Of a stretch of DNA of 64,000 nucleotides, positions 1 through 7,410 are shown piece after piece (positions within the stretch are counted from its first letter, which is position 1; every line of letters begins with the position of its first letter). The DNA is taken from contig NZ_CP143889.1 in NCBI RefSeq assembly GCF_036417355.1, forward strand, positions 868,001 to 932,000, written 5' to 3'. The stretch comes from Akkermansia sp. RCC_12PD. GTDB lineage: Bacteria; Verrucomicrobiota; Verrucomicrobiia; Verrucomicrobiales; Akkermansiaceae. The notes under the pieces are model-generated. The model was given only the letters and a program-made list of their open reading frames with translations, did not search any database and was not told where the DNA came from. The position numbers were made by a program, and so were the translations under genes.

Positions 1-438
1 CGTCCCCGGGAGGAAGCTCCGGCATCTGCCGCCGATGAACCGTCCGGCAGCGAACAAATTTCCGCTGCTGCTGAAGAAGAAGCGCTTGACGAAGAAGCAC
101 AGGAAGAAAAAGCCACCGCCGGCGTGCTCCGTGCCGCCAATGCACTGGGCGGCGACTCCGTCGTGGCATTCTCTTTCCTGCTCTTCAATCTGCTGTGCGC
201 CCCATGCTTTGCGGCCATGGGCGCTATGCGCCGGGAAATGAACAGCGCCAAATGGACATGGTTCGCCATTCTCTGGCTCTGCGGCTGGGCCTATTACGTG
301 GCCTTCCTGGTGTACCAGCTGGGCATCCTTGTCCGGGACGGCACGTTCGGCGCGGGACAGGTCGTCGCGCTGATCGGCCTGGCGGGAGGCATCTACCTGA
401 TCTTCCGCAAGGCCGCTCCCAAGAAATCAACCCATTAA
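1..438 (+). CDS. feoB: FeoB ferrous iron transporter, C-terminal part
   Basis: This is the last ~145 residues of a ferrous iron (Fe2+) inner-membrane transporter; the GTPase domain and most of the membrane domain lie before the window. The reading frame is open from base 1. It opens with an acidic, Ala/Glu-rich stretch (about residues 1-38). A membrane part follows with the FeoB C-terminal signature LLFNLLCAPCFAAMGA, in which Cys residues sit in a gate-like helix, then REMNS and two more hydrophobic segments ending in a basic tail. The next gene, 12 bases downstream, encodes a FeoB-associated Cys-rich protein, which supports the call. Family identity is firm from the motif; the 5' end is not visible. 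Confidence 0.9.
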   Translation, partial: RPREEAPASAADEPSGSEQISAAAEEEALDEEAQEEKATAGVLRAANALGGDSVVAFSFLLFNLLCAPCFAAMGAMRREMNSAKWTWFAILWLCGWAYYVAFLVYQLGILVRDGTFGAGQVVALIGLAGGIYLIFRKAAPKKSTH

Positions 439-450
439 TTCCTATTCATC

Positions 451-642
451 ATGGCTACATATATCATTGGAACCCTGATTTTCCTGGCATTCTGCTACGC
501 CATTTACCGCACTTTTTTCTCCAAGGGGAAATCCTGTTGCGGCAACTGCTCCGGCTGCTGCCAGCCAGGCCCCCCCTCCTCTGAAGGGGAAACCGGCAAC
601 AAGCATTCCTGCCATTGCGGCGGTCATCACAACCACCATTAA
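451..642 (+). CDS. FeoB-associated Cys-rich membrane protein
   Basis: A 63-residue protein with one N-terminal membrane helix (about residues 3-20), a short basic stretch, then a Cys cluster CCGNCSGCC and a C-terminal metal-ligand-rich tail with HSCHCGGHHNHH. Small proteins of this layout are commonly encoded next to feoB and are thought to help iron uptake or act as a metal relay; the precise role is not established. It follows feoB by 12 bases and is followed by a strong terminator, so it is the last gene of the feo operon. The His tail is unusually rich in possible metal ligands. Confidence 0.85.
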   Translation: MATYIIGTLIFLAFCYAIYRTFFSKGKSCCGNCSGCCQPGPPSSEGETGNKHSCHCGGHHNHH

Positions 643-686
643 CAGTCTATGAAATCAGGCGCATCCATAGGGATGTGCTTCTCCCG

Positions 687-717
687 AAAGCCTCCGGAAT
701 ACCTTCCGGGGGCTTTT
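687..717 (+). terminator. Terminator of the feo operon
   Basis: A 13-bp stem (AAAGCCTCCGGAA against TTCCGGGGGCTTT, one wobble pair) with a 4-base loop runs into TTTT. It lies 45 bases after the FeoB-associated gene and has the form of a Rho-independent terminator. Confidence 0.85.
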
Positions 718-819
718 GGATTTAAGGCAGGCCCCCGGTGCCAATTCTCCCGGAAGGATGAACAACATTCCCCTGCGGAACAATCCGCAGACAAGCGCCG
801 CAGCCCGTTTCCGGCACTC

Positions 820-1224
820 TCACATCCAGCCGTGCTCGTAGGCCATCACAGCCACAACCACCATCGCAATGAACAGAAACACGAACCACATGATATTGTG
901 GCGATGACGGTATTCCACTGCAACCAAGGGTTCCCATTCCTTTTCCACAAAGGAGAAATCGTCCCCGTTCGCGAAACGGTCGTACAGCGCTTCCAGCTCT
1001 TTTCCCGTAACCCCCTCCGGAGCGGCGAATACGGGCGGACAGCAGCTGTCCGTCTTGAACACGATTTCACAGTGGTAAATACCTTCCATTTCCTTGTAAG
1101 ACTGGAGGCAGGCTCCATCACGGGCGCACACCACATGGCCTGTCGTCCCTTCCTGAAGGCGGCGCAGAGCGGTATCACGGTCGGTCACTTCGTTATTTGA
1201 AATTTCCCATTGCACCTTACTCAT
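820..1224 (-). CDS. Hypothetical protein with C-terminal membrane anchor
   Basis: A 134-residue protein with a soluble, acidic N-terminal part and one hydrophobic helix at the C-terminus (about residues 111-130), so it is probably tail-anchored with the soluble part in the cytoplasm. It has a CC pair near residue 61-62 and single Cys residues near 33, 39 and 52. I recognise no family. It is transcribed away from the 1.35-kb regulatory region. There a TTGACT-like -35 and an ATTAAA-like -10 on this strand overlap two half-conserved copies of the dyad seen at the porin and dtxR promoters, so metal control is possible. Confidence 0.6.
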   Translation of the reverse strand: MSKVQWEISNNEVTDRDTALRRLQEGTTGHVVCARDGACLQSYKEMEGIYHCEIVFKTDSCCPPVFAAPEGVTGKELEALYDRFANGDDFSFVEKEWEPLVAVEYRHRHNIMWFVFLFIAMVVVAVMAYEHGWM

Positions 1225-1351
1225 TCTGTCAGTTTAGAACGCTTTCCGTGCAAGTCAACATGGTTTTGAACGGACCGGGATGCCGGAAACGTCATTAATT
1301 GTCATAAATCCGGTCTTACGCAACGTGCTGATCAGAATGTTCTTCCTCGTG

Positions 1352-1386
1352 TTTAATTCATCTAACTTGTTGTTAGTCAAGTCAAA
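1352..1386 (-). promoter_or_regulatory. Possible double DtxR-type site over a minus-strand promoter
   Basis: Two imperfect 14-base dyads, TTTA-N6-CTAA (1352-1365) and TTAG-N6-CAAA (1373-1386), each have one perfect half of the TTAG-N6-CTAA element found at the porin and regulator promoters. They start 21 bases apart, two helical turns. On the minus strand a -35 TTGACT (complement of 1375-1380) and an ATTAAA -10 (complement of 1352-1357), 17 bases apart, lie inside the element. The match to the metal operator is an inference. Confidence 0.4.
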
Positions 1387-1455
1387 GAACTTTCAACATC
1401 CCGGTTCTGGTGCTAATCTAACCATCAGCGGTCATAACCAGCCGCGAATAATACG

Positions 1456-1665
1456 ATGATGAACAAGTACACATTAATCATAACGGGAGCCGGCTGCCTG
1501 CTGGCAGCCGCCTGCCAGGCTGCTGCCGTCCGTACGGAACCCGTACGGAGCATATCGGCCACAGCCTCCGCACAAGCCAGGCCCTCCGCTGCCCCGGCCG
1601 ACCAGCAGGGCAAGAAGATTCAGGAGCACAGACGTTTCAAGCGTCTTTCGCTTCCTTTGAGATAA
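1456..1665 (+). CDS. Small secreted peptide or lipoprotein, hypothetical
   Basis: A 69-residue reading frame with a signal-like N-terminus: MMNKY, a hydrophobic core, then LLAAAC, which could be a lipobox at about residue 20. The rest is Ala/Arg-rich without a recognisable fold and ends in a basic tail. It is divergent from the 820-1224 gene and shares the putative metal-operator region. No family is recognised. Its small size and low complexity mean it could be a chance frame. Confidence 0.35.
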   Translation: MMNKYTLIITGAGCLLAAACQAAAVRTEPVRSISATASAQARPSAAPADQQGKKIQEHRRFKRLSLPLR

Positions 1666-1833
1666 TATGACAAATAAGCAACGCCGCACCCCCTACCTGA
1701 TTGAGAATGCGACGTTGCCAGGTCATGCAGACCTCTTCAGTGCCGATGCATGCAGGAATCCGCATTCCACATGCAGGACGGCAAGGAAGATGGAAACGTT
1801 ATCGTGGTTTCACAGGCGTGCGGACATGGCAGC

Positions 1834-3153
1834 CTAGAAGGTAATTACACACTGAACGGAAAATATATTGGCGGAATTGACGTCATCCCGCCCGGAGGGA
1901 TTCTTCACGTACTGGTAGGAGGGCTGGATCAGGCAGTACGGTGTGATGGAAAAGCTGTAAGTGCATTCCAGAATCATTTCCCGGTCGTGCCCCGGACGCG
2001 TTTCCGCAAGCGTATCGGAATCCGGCTTGCTTACGGAAAAACCGATTCCGAAGAAGTTGCCGTCCGCCTCTTTCATGCCGGTCATGACTTCAAGAGGCTT
2101 CTTGAACACTACCCCGGCGGAAGCCTGGGCTTCCGCCCCGCAGATGTTGCCTGATTCCGCACTGCTCCACCCGGCTCGGGCAAACAGGGCGAACGGGCTG
2201 CTGCCCAGGTCCTGTTCCAGGTTGAACGCCACGCCACCGTGATTCTTGCCATTCGCGTGGAACATGAAGGGCTGCAAACGATAAGTGCCGGTGCCGATGC
2301 CGAAGGCCTTTTCATGCGTCCAGCCGATTTCACCAAGCAGGTTGAAGGATTTCCCCGTCGTGTTGTGGAAGGGGTTACGCCGCGGCTCATTGTCCATCAT
2401 GTTGCCGCCTATCTGGACAAACCAGTTGTCATTGAACTGGTACTGGCCCACAAAACCGAAGTTGGAGTCGCCCAGCGGAAGCACCTGGTTGTTGACGAAG
2501 GGAGCCCCGCCGAACTGGCCAAACGTGGTATTGGCATATGTATTGGCGTCAAAGTAGTTGGTCTGGTTGATCATGCCGCCCATGATGACGAGCTGGCCGT
2601 CCAGAAAACCCTGGGAAATGAGCAATTCCGGAAGATAGAAATACCCGTCTTCAAAAACGTCGCAATTGGCGGGGCCGCTCGCTCCCCAGGAATCGTCCAG
2701 GGTGGTGCGGTGGGTATGCCTGTTGAGAGCCACGGAACCGGAAAGCTCGCTCTTGATCCAGGTGCCCTGGTGGCGGCCGGACTTGAACAATTGCAGCCCG
2801 GCCTGGGCGTGCAGCTTGTACCAGCTCTGGCTGGAACCGGAAGTCTCGTCATTCGGCGCAGCGTGATGGCCTCTGGTATACAGAAACGCCTGTTCCAGCA
2901 GAAACTGGAACCTGGCTTTCTCATAAGCTCCCTTGTGCAGATCCGTGAGGGCGCGGGTAAGCGCATCGTTCGGAATGGGCGTGCTTTCGTCGCCGTACTC
3001 ATCCCCGAACAGATCGATGTCGTCCAGAATGGCCCCTTTGCCTTCAGCCTCCTCCACAGCCGGAGCAGCGGCGGGAGTGGCTACGGATGCCGTACCGGCC
3101 ATGCACAAGCCGGAGCAGGCAAACAGGGCGGGTATCATGTAGCTTTTCTTCAT
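1834..3153 (-). CDS. OprB-like outer-membrane porin, predicted metal-regulated
   Basis: A 439-residue outer-membrane beta-barrel protein. It has a signal peptide (about residues 1-28), an acidic Ala/Glu-rich spacer, then alternating aromatic and Gly-rich strands such as GFVGQYQFNDNWFVQIGG and FGIGFSVSKPDS. It ends in Phe (CVITF), the usual C-terminal signal for barrel insertion. The pattern resembles the carbohydrate-selective porin OprB family. The nearest promoter in front of it overlaps an exact TTAG-N6-CTAA dyad, shared with the dtxR gene, so I infer it is induced when iron or manganese is scarce and may import a metal complex rather than sugar. It may be co-transcribed with the small Cys-rich gene 42 bases upstream. 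Confidence 0.75.
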   Translation of the reverse strand: MKKSYMIPALFACSGLCMAGTASVATPAAAPAVEEAEGKGAILDDIDLFGDEYGDESTPIPNDALTRALTDLHKGAYEKARFQFLLEQAFLYTRGHHAAPNDETSGSSQSWYKLHAQAGLQLFKSGRHQGTWIKSELSGSVALNRHTHRTTLDDSWGASGPANCDVFEDGYFYLPELLISQGFLDGQLVIMGGMINQTNYFDANTYANTTFGQFGGAPFVNNQVLPLGDSNFGFVGQYQFNDNWFVQIGGNMMDNEPRRNPFHNTTGKSFNLLGEIGWTHEKAFGIGTGTYRLQPFMFHANGKNHGGVAFNLEQDLGSSPFALFARAGWSSAESGNICGAEAQASAGVVFKKPLEVMTGMKEADGNFFGIGFSVSKPDSDTLAETRPGHDREMILECTYSFSITPYCLIQPSYQYVKNPSGRDDVNSANIFSVQCVITF

Positions 3154-3195
3154 AGTAATGCTGTATTTTGAGTCTTCCTCGTCATTGGCGGATGT

Positions 3196-3402
3196 TCAAC
3201 CCTGCGCGGAACCGGATGAACCTTCCTGTTCCCGGCCTGCGGAGGACTGTGTTTCCACGACTTTGCCGCATGCGCCCATGCAGGATACACAATCCCCGCA
3301 GAGCAGGCGGTACCTGGGACGCCGGACCAGAAGGCCGGCAAGCTTCCAGTACCGGCAGGCCCGGTGAAAGAAACGGTGATATCCTGTATGGGTCAAGTTC
3401 AT
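3196..3402 (-). CDS. Small Cys-rich protein ahead of the porin
   Basis: A 68-residue reading frame between a predicted metal-regulated promoter and the porin gene. Its middle carries the motif CGDCVSCMGACGK, four Cys in CxxCxxCxxxC spacing, following a basic and aromatic N-terminus (RFFHRACRYWKLAGLL) and preceding a polar tail. Such a Cys cluster could bind Fe, Zn or a cluster, and recalls the Cys motif of the FeoB partner at 451-642. The start codon lies about 12 bases after the predicted -10, so the mRNA would be almost leaderless. I do not recognise a family; overlapping frames on the same strand are alternatives. The position and motif are the reasons for listing it. Confidence 0.45.
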   Translation of the reverse strand: MNLTHTGYHRFFHRACRYWKLAGLLVRRPRYRLLCGDCVSCMGACGKVVETQSSAGREQEGSSGSAQG

Positions 3403-3413
3403 GCAACGGACGG

Positions 3414-3442
3414 AAGTTAGTTTGATCTAACTTTTAAGTCAA
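3414..3442 (-). promoter_or_regulatory. Promoter with embedded DtxR-type operator (porin unit)
   Basis: On the minus strand TTGACT (complement of 3437-3442) and TAACTT (complement of 3414-3419) are 17 bases apart, a standard sigma-70-like promoter. The dyad GTTAG-N6-CTAAC at 3416-3431 fills the spacer and -10. It is the same dyad as at 6991-7004 and 7088-7103. Repressor bound there would block RNA polymerase. Confidence 0.7.
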
Positions 3443-4296
3443 CTCTTTTTCTCAAAATACTCTTTCCCGGAACGGATAAAATTCTGCGCAAGTAACTACA
3501 AAATATGTTAACTATAAATTGATTGAAGATTTCCTGGAGGGAAATTTCTCTTCTTCAAAAAAATTAGCCTCAACTAATAAAATTGAATTCACGGCAAGCT
3601 TATACGGCGGAATTCCCGCTTCCTCTCCCTCTCCGGCAATCAAATAGCATCAATTGCAAATCATGATGGACAATGCTATCAGCAAAAAAACTGGTTCTTT
3701 ACTGGCAAGTTCCGCCCTATTCCCCCTTGGAGTGCACATCGATATGTATAGCACGGAAGCTGCCTCTCTGCCAGGCAAGACGTTTGTCGACCGGAGGAAA
3801 GATGAACGTCACATGCAAAGCAAATTTTTTGCATATGGACCACTACAGAGCAAAAAACCATATCGTCAATCTTTCAGTTCACACAACGGCTTAACGATAC
3901 AGAGAACCCCGACAGAATAGAATTTTATGTCTTGAATGACTTACCATGTTTTAATTGTTTTTGTAAATCCGGTGAAGACAAACTCCTGAGTCAGCAACTA
4001 TTCTTTCTCCATGGCATAAACTTTTCCGGGAATATGACAGGAGGCAGGAAAAAATGACCTTCTATCAGAAATCTTTTCTAACAAATAGCTCATAGTTTTG
4101 TCCAGAGGAGAAATATCTTGATCATAAAAACTATATACTTCTTTTTATATGAAAAATTCACCATGATTTTATAAGCAAACAAAAATTTTCAAATAAACTT
4201 TATTGACACTGGATCTGAATAATACTACCGGGGAAATGATCATGGAGGACAGCCCTCCTCTCATTTCATCATCAATTCCAACACCTTAATACCTTA
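3443..4296. other. AT-rich gene-poor stretch
   Basis: About 850 bases with no convincing coding sequence. Short frames such as 3654-3920 on the plus strand and 3679-3861 on the minus strand have no signal sequence, no recognisable motif and no clear start. It contains an exact metal-type dyad at 3564-3577. A TTGACA box at 4203-4208 lies upstream of the RHS remnant, but has no good -10 at normal spacing. It may be residue of a lost gene or hold a small RNA. Confidence 0.6.
3564..3577. promoter_or_regulatory. Orphan DtxR-type dyad
   Basis: TTAG-CCTCAA-CTAA matches the dyad at the dtxR promoter (TTAG-ATTCAA-CTAA) in both arms and in the right half of the spacer. On the plus strand it sits between TTCAAA (3554-3559) and TAAAAT (3578-3583), 18 bases apart, so it would overlap a possible promoter reading into the gene-poor stretch. 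No convincing protein gene follows. Confidence 0.55.
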
Positions 4297-5801
4297 TGAA
4301 CACTCCAGCTGCTACTCCTGGCAGCAAGTCTTCTTTCGTTCCTGTTTACCGCAGATGGTACTTTGGCTCTACGGCACCTGCTCGCTCTTCCTGGGGGTGG
4401 ACGACTGGGGAAGCCTGGAGGTGAAGGACTCCGGCGGCAAGGTGGTGGCGCAGGTGGACTTGAAGGAAAACTCGCAGGAAGCGGGAGACCAGGGCGGCCA
4501 TAAATACCACACGGGTACCGGCGGGGCGCAGCTGCCCTCCGGCTCCTGCAGCAGGGAAGTCAACCAGACTAACATCGACTACAAGCCCTCAAGCGCCAAT
4601 GTCTCCATCTGCAACTACAGCATCGACGTGGTTCCGACGGAGCCGGGAGGCAAGAAAGAGCCCGAACCGTGTTCCTGTGAAGGAGACACGTGTGATAACA
4701 GCGGTGGAACGCCGCCTTCCCCGTCGCTGGCCCGCTCGGGCTCTGCGGCGGCGGGTGTGAAAAGCGGCACGGTGGTGGAATGCGGCTACGACGATCAGGG
4801 ACGCCTCTACATGAAGAAAGTAACCGTCAACGGAACGGTCGCCAGCCATGAACGCTACCTGTACCGCGGCTACCTGCAACTAGCGGCTCTGGACATGCTG
4901 GACAGCCGGAACGTGATTCGCACGTTGCTGTGGGATCCCCTGGAACCGGTGGCCACCCGCCCGTTGGCCCTGGTGCAGAATAATGCCCTCTACTGCTATG
5001 GAACGGACTTTAACAAGAACGTGACGGAGGTGTTCAACGCGCAGGGAACGGTCGTGGCAGCTTACGACTACTCTCCCTAGGGGATAGTTGACAGCACAGG
5101 CAACCTCCTCCAGCCGGTGCAGTGGAGCAGTGAGATGAACGATAAGGAGTTGGAGCTGGCTATTATAACTATCGCTATTACAATCCCGCAGACGGCAGGT
5201 GGATTAATAGAGATCCATCGCTGAAGAAGGGGGGGATGGAATCTTTATGGGGCCGTCAATAATGGAATGGTATTATATATTGGTTATCTAGGAAAAGAAA
5301 CTAACGAATTTGGCTAAGCAATGACTATCCCTGCAGGTTTCATGTCCATTCTTATTATTATTGAGGGAAGTATATTAATAGAAAAATTGTGTGCATTGAA
5401 GCAAAATTCCGAACGGATGTTGATACAGGTGCAGGTGCGGGATTTAAAATTAAACAAAAATGGCTGCCTGTCTGCCTGATATTGAATATTTTTTACGAGC
5501 TATGGTTGCCGGATTAAGTAGTGAAAAAACACTTAAAATCGACAATTGTAATGGCAGTACTTCACCATTCTATCGGGAAGAATTTTTAGGGTTGTCTCAT
5601 AGAATTGATGCTGGCATTACATTATCATCTTATATAAAATCATCTTATTCTATTGATCTTAAGAAAAGTTCAAAGTTAACTTTGAATGCAGAACCAATTC
5701 TTTAACTTTAGATGCATACGGTTATGTTAAGATTATAGCTACTTTGAAAATTCCGTTTGTTATAGATCAAACTGAAGAAATTACTAACAAATTTTTAAAT
5801 T
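4297..5801 (+). pseudogene. Decayed RHS-repeat protein with variable C-terminal tail
   Basis: Remnant of an RHS polymorphic-toxin gene. Pieces can be read in order across frames. They are an N-terminal start MNTPAATPGSK at 4297, a Gly/Asp-rich beta domain with FLGVDDWGSLEVKD, RHS repeats (YDDQGRLYMKK, YRGYLQLAALDM), and the canonical RHS core YYNYRYYNPADGRWINRDP at about 5160-5220. It is broken by frameshifts near 4340-4370, at 5160 and in a 7-G run at 5229-5235, by a TAG at 5078-5080 in the usual SPYG position, and by more shifts in the tail (about 5460 and 5700). The protein is also far shorter than normal RHS proteins, with most central repeats missing. The AT-rich tail after the core is where such genes carry the toxin domain; I cannot name that domain. 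Confidence 0.85.
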
Positions 5802-6052
5802 AAAATATAAAATTATGCTCCAAATAATGAATTCAATATTAAAATTAATCGAAATTATCTACTTTAATCTTGTCCCGCTTCAGTTGTTTGATTTGTCTTC
5901 ATCTGGTCATTGAATAAGGGAGCATTATAAGCGTTTCACATTCCAATCTCATCATCTGATGAAGGATCATTGACATAACCAGACTATTCTATATAGTTCC
6001 GGAATTAATTAATAATATTTTCTTGTATTTTTAGAAATTAATCATCTGTATT

Positions 6053-6406
6053 ATGAATTATCCCGAATCTCCTTTAACTGTATATGAATATCTCGAATCA
6101 GGGTGTGGATGTATTTTTGTAATCTTATTCTTAAGAATCCTTGTTTGGATCAAAAAAAATACTCTTAATTTTTCATTTAATAAATTCCTTTTTCCAATTA
6201 TCAAAATTACAATTTATTTATTTCTGATCTCAGGAATAATTGGAGTTTTATCAACAATTTATCATGGCATAAATATATTATGGAAAAATTTTTCGAATGG
6301 ACTTTTAATATCATATATAGCATTGATTTTTGCTTATCTTATTATAGCTGTTGAGTGTTTTAGAATAATAAATGTATTGAAGAAAATAGAAAAAAGAAGA
6401 ATTTGA
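6053..6406 (+). CDS. Small multi-pass membrane protein, candidate immunity protein
   Basis: A 117-residue AT-rich gene encoding three hydrophobic segments (about residues 17-32, 46-70 and 82-104) with a Lys/Arg-rich C-terminal end. No family is recognised. It lies directly after the AT-rich tail of the RHS remnant and shares its low GC content, the usual place for the immunity gene of a polymorphic toxin. The frame is intact although the neighbouring RHS gene is broken, which fits either an orphan immunity gene or a young relic. The function is inferred from position only. Confidence 0.55.
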   Translation: MNYPESPLTVYEYLESGCGCIFVILFLRILVWIKKNTLNFSFNKFLFPIIKITIYLFLISGIIGVLSTIYHGINILWKNFSNGLLISYIALIFAYLIIAVECFRIINVLKKIEKRRI

Positions 6407-6578
6407 TTTCATATTGAAATAATAATGAGATGAAAATATAAACGGAATTATGCAGAATAATCTTGTGGGAATACTGCATGATTGCTGAATATTGAAATTC
6501 AGTCATCAATCCGCAGGAAAGGCAGATAGGGTGAGAGAAGACCAACGTAAATAGTTCCTATTTGGATAAACACTCCTC

Positions 6579-6980
6579 TCAGTACTTCCGGACATGGTCC
6601 GTGAGCAACTGGAATCTGGAAATTTCCTCCAGAGACATGATGTGTTCAATGCCGCAGGCCACTTCATCCGCACGCGGTTCTTTCATATGCAACACCGTCA
6701 TCAGAAATTCCTTGACTATGGTATGGCAGGAGATTACGCGGTCGGCTTCATGGCGGCCGGATTTGGTCAAAACAATGGGAGAATACTGTGTATATTCCAC
6801 CAGTCCACGTTCCTTCAACTGCTTCATGGCCAGAGAGACGGACGGCTTTTTCACGTTCAGGGCCTCCGCAATCTCCCCAACGGTGGCGCATCCTTTTTCC
6901 AGTTCAATGTTGCGCACGGCTTCAATATAGTCTTCCAAGCTGTTGCTCAATTCGGGAAATCCATTTTTTTTATTCATCAT
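6579..6980 (-). CDS. DtxR/MntR-family metal-dependent repressor
   Basis: A regulator of the DtxR family, which binds Fe2+ or Mn2+ and then represses metal-uptake genes. It has an N-terminal winged helix (about residues 10-65, including VGEIAEALNVKKPSVSLAMKQLKERGLV) and a helical metal-binding and dimer domain with the typical HTIVKEFL and CGIEHIMS residues. It lacks the SH3-like third domain, as MntR does. The frame can be extended upstream to 7007, but the first codons would then run through the operator at 6991-7004. I therefore place the start at the double ATG at 6980/6977, giving 133 residues. It is likely autoregulated. Whether it senses iron or manganese cannot be decided here. Confidence 0.88.
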   Translation of the reverse strand: MMNKKNGFPELSNSLEDYIEAVRNIELEKGCATVGEIAEALNVKKPSVSLAMKQLKERGLVEYTQYSPIVLTKSGRHEADRVISCHTIVKEFLMTVLHMKEPRADEVACGIEHIMSLEEISRFQLLTDHVRKY

Positions 6981-6990
6981 CACAGAACTA

Positions 6991-7027
6991 TTAGATTCAA
7001 CTAACACAACAATATATTAAGTGTCAA
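6991..7027 (-). promoter_or_regulatory. dtxR promoter with operator
   Basis: On the minus strand TTGACA (complement of 7022-7027) is followed after 17 bases by TTAGTT. The dyad TTAG-ATTCAA-CTAA at 6991-7004 covers this -10. The layout is the same as at the porin promoter and indicates autoregulation. Confidence 0.65.
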
Positions 7028-7087
7028 TGAAGTCAATTACTTCCTGAATAAATATTAGTAATGGCAAACTTTTTTCTTGCGAGCTCT

Positions 7088-7103
7088 GTTAGCTTGAACT
7101 AAC
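7088..7103. promoter_or_regulatory. Second DtxR-type dyad upstream of dtxR
   Basis: GTTAG-CTTGAA-CTAAC is a 16-base dyad with perfect 5-base arms, 98 bases upstream of the promoter-proximal site. It may allow looping or cooperative repression of dtxR, or control something read to the right. Confidence 0.6.
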
Positions 7104-7410
7104 TTTTGTCCATGGTCAGCCCAATTCCGGAAAAGAACCAGAGGCGGAAAGATTCCGACGGATTTCTCAACAGGACCGGCGGTTTCTTCTCCCGGCTTTT
7201 TTCCTCTTCCCACCCCCGCTGCTGCCGGGAATGCACGTTGAAGTGCAGCGGAAAGGCCTGCACGTCCCGGAAGGAAACATGGGAACGGCCAGCTCCTTTG
7301 GGGAACGCGTCCAAAAACTGTATGGACTAGTCATCCGGTGCTCTAACACATTATCGCCAAACCCGGACGCGTTCCCCGCCCCCTTTTTCCCTTCCACAAG
7401 AAGCAAATTC
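7104..7410. other. Intergenic stretch without a supported gene
   Basis: About 300 bases between the upstream metal-type dyad and the metallophosphoesterase gene. Frames exist on both strands (for example from 7112 on the plus strand, 72 residues with several Cys near its end), but none shows a recognisable domain and they overlap each other. I see no terminator for the convergent genes. Confidence 0.5.

Noticed and set aside
2239-3171. A 310-residue open frame on the plus strand
   Set aside because: It is antisense to the porin, which has a signal peptide, a barrel pattern and a C-terminal Phe.
3654-3920. An 88-residue plus-strand frame after the orphan dyad
   Set aside because: There is no signal, motif or composition that separates it from chance. 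It is mentioned only as a possible transcript region.
4297-5801. An insertion element or transposase as the cause of the RHS decay
   Set aside because: No transposase frame, terminal inverted repeat or target duplication was seen; point changes and internal deletion explain it.
7112-7330. A 72-residue frame with some Cys after the second dyad
   Set aside because: It overlaps equal-quality frames on the other strand, and the Cys are not in a recognisable motif.
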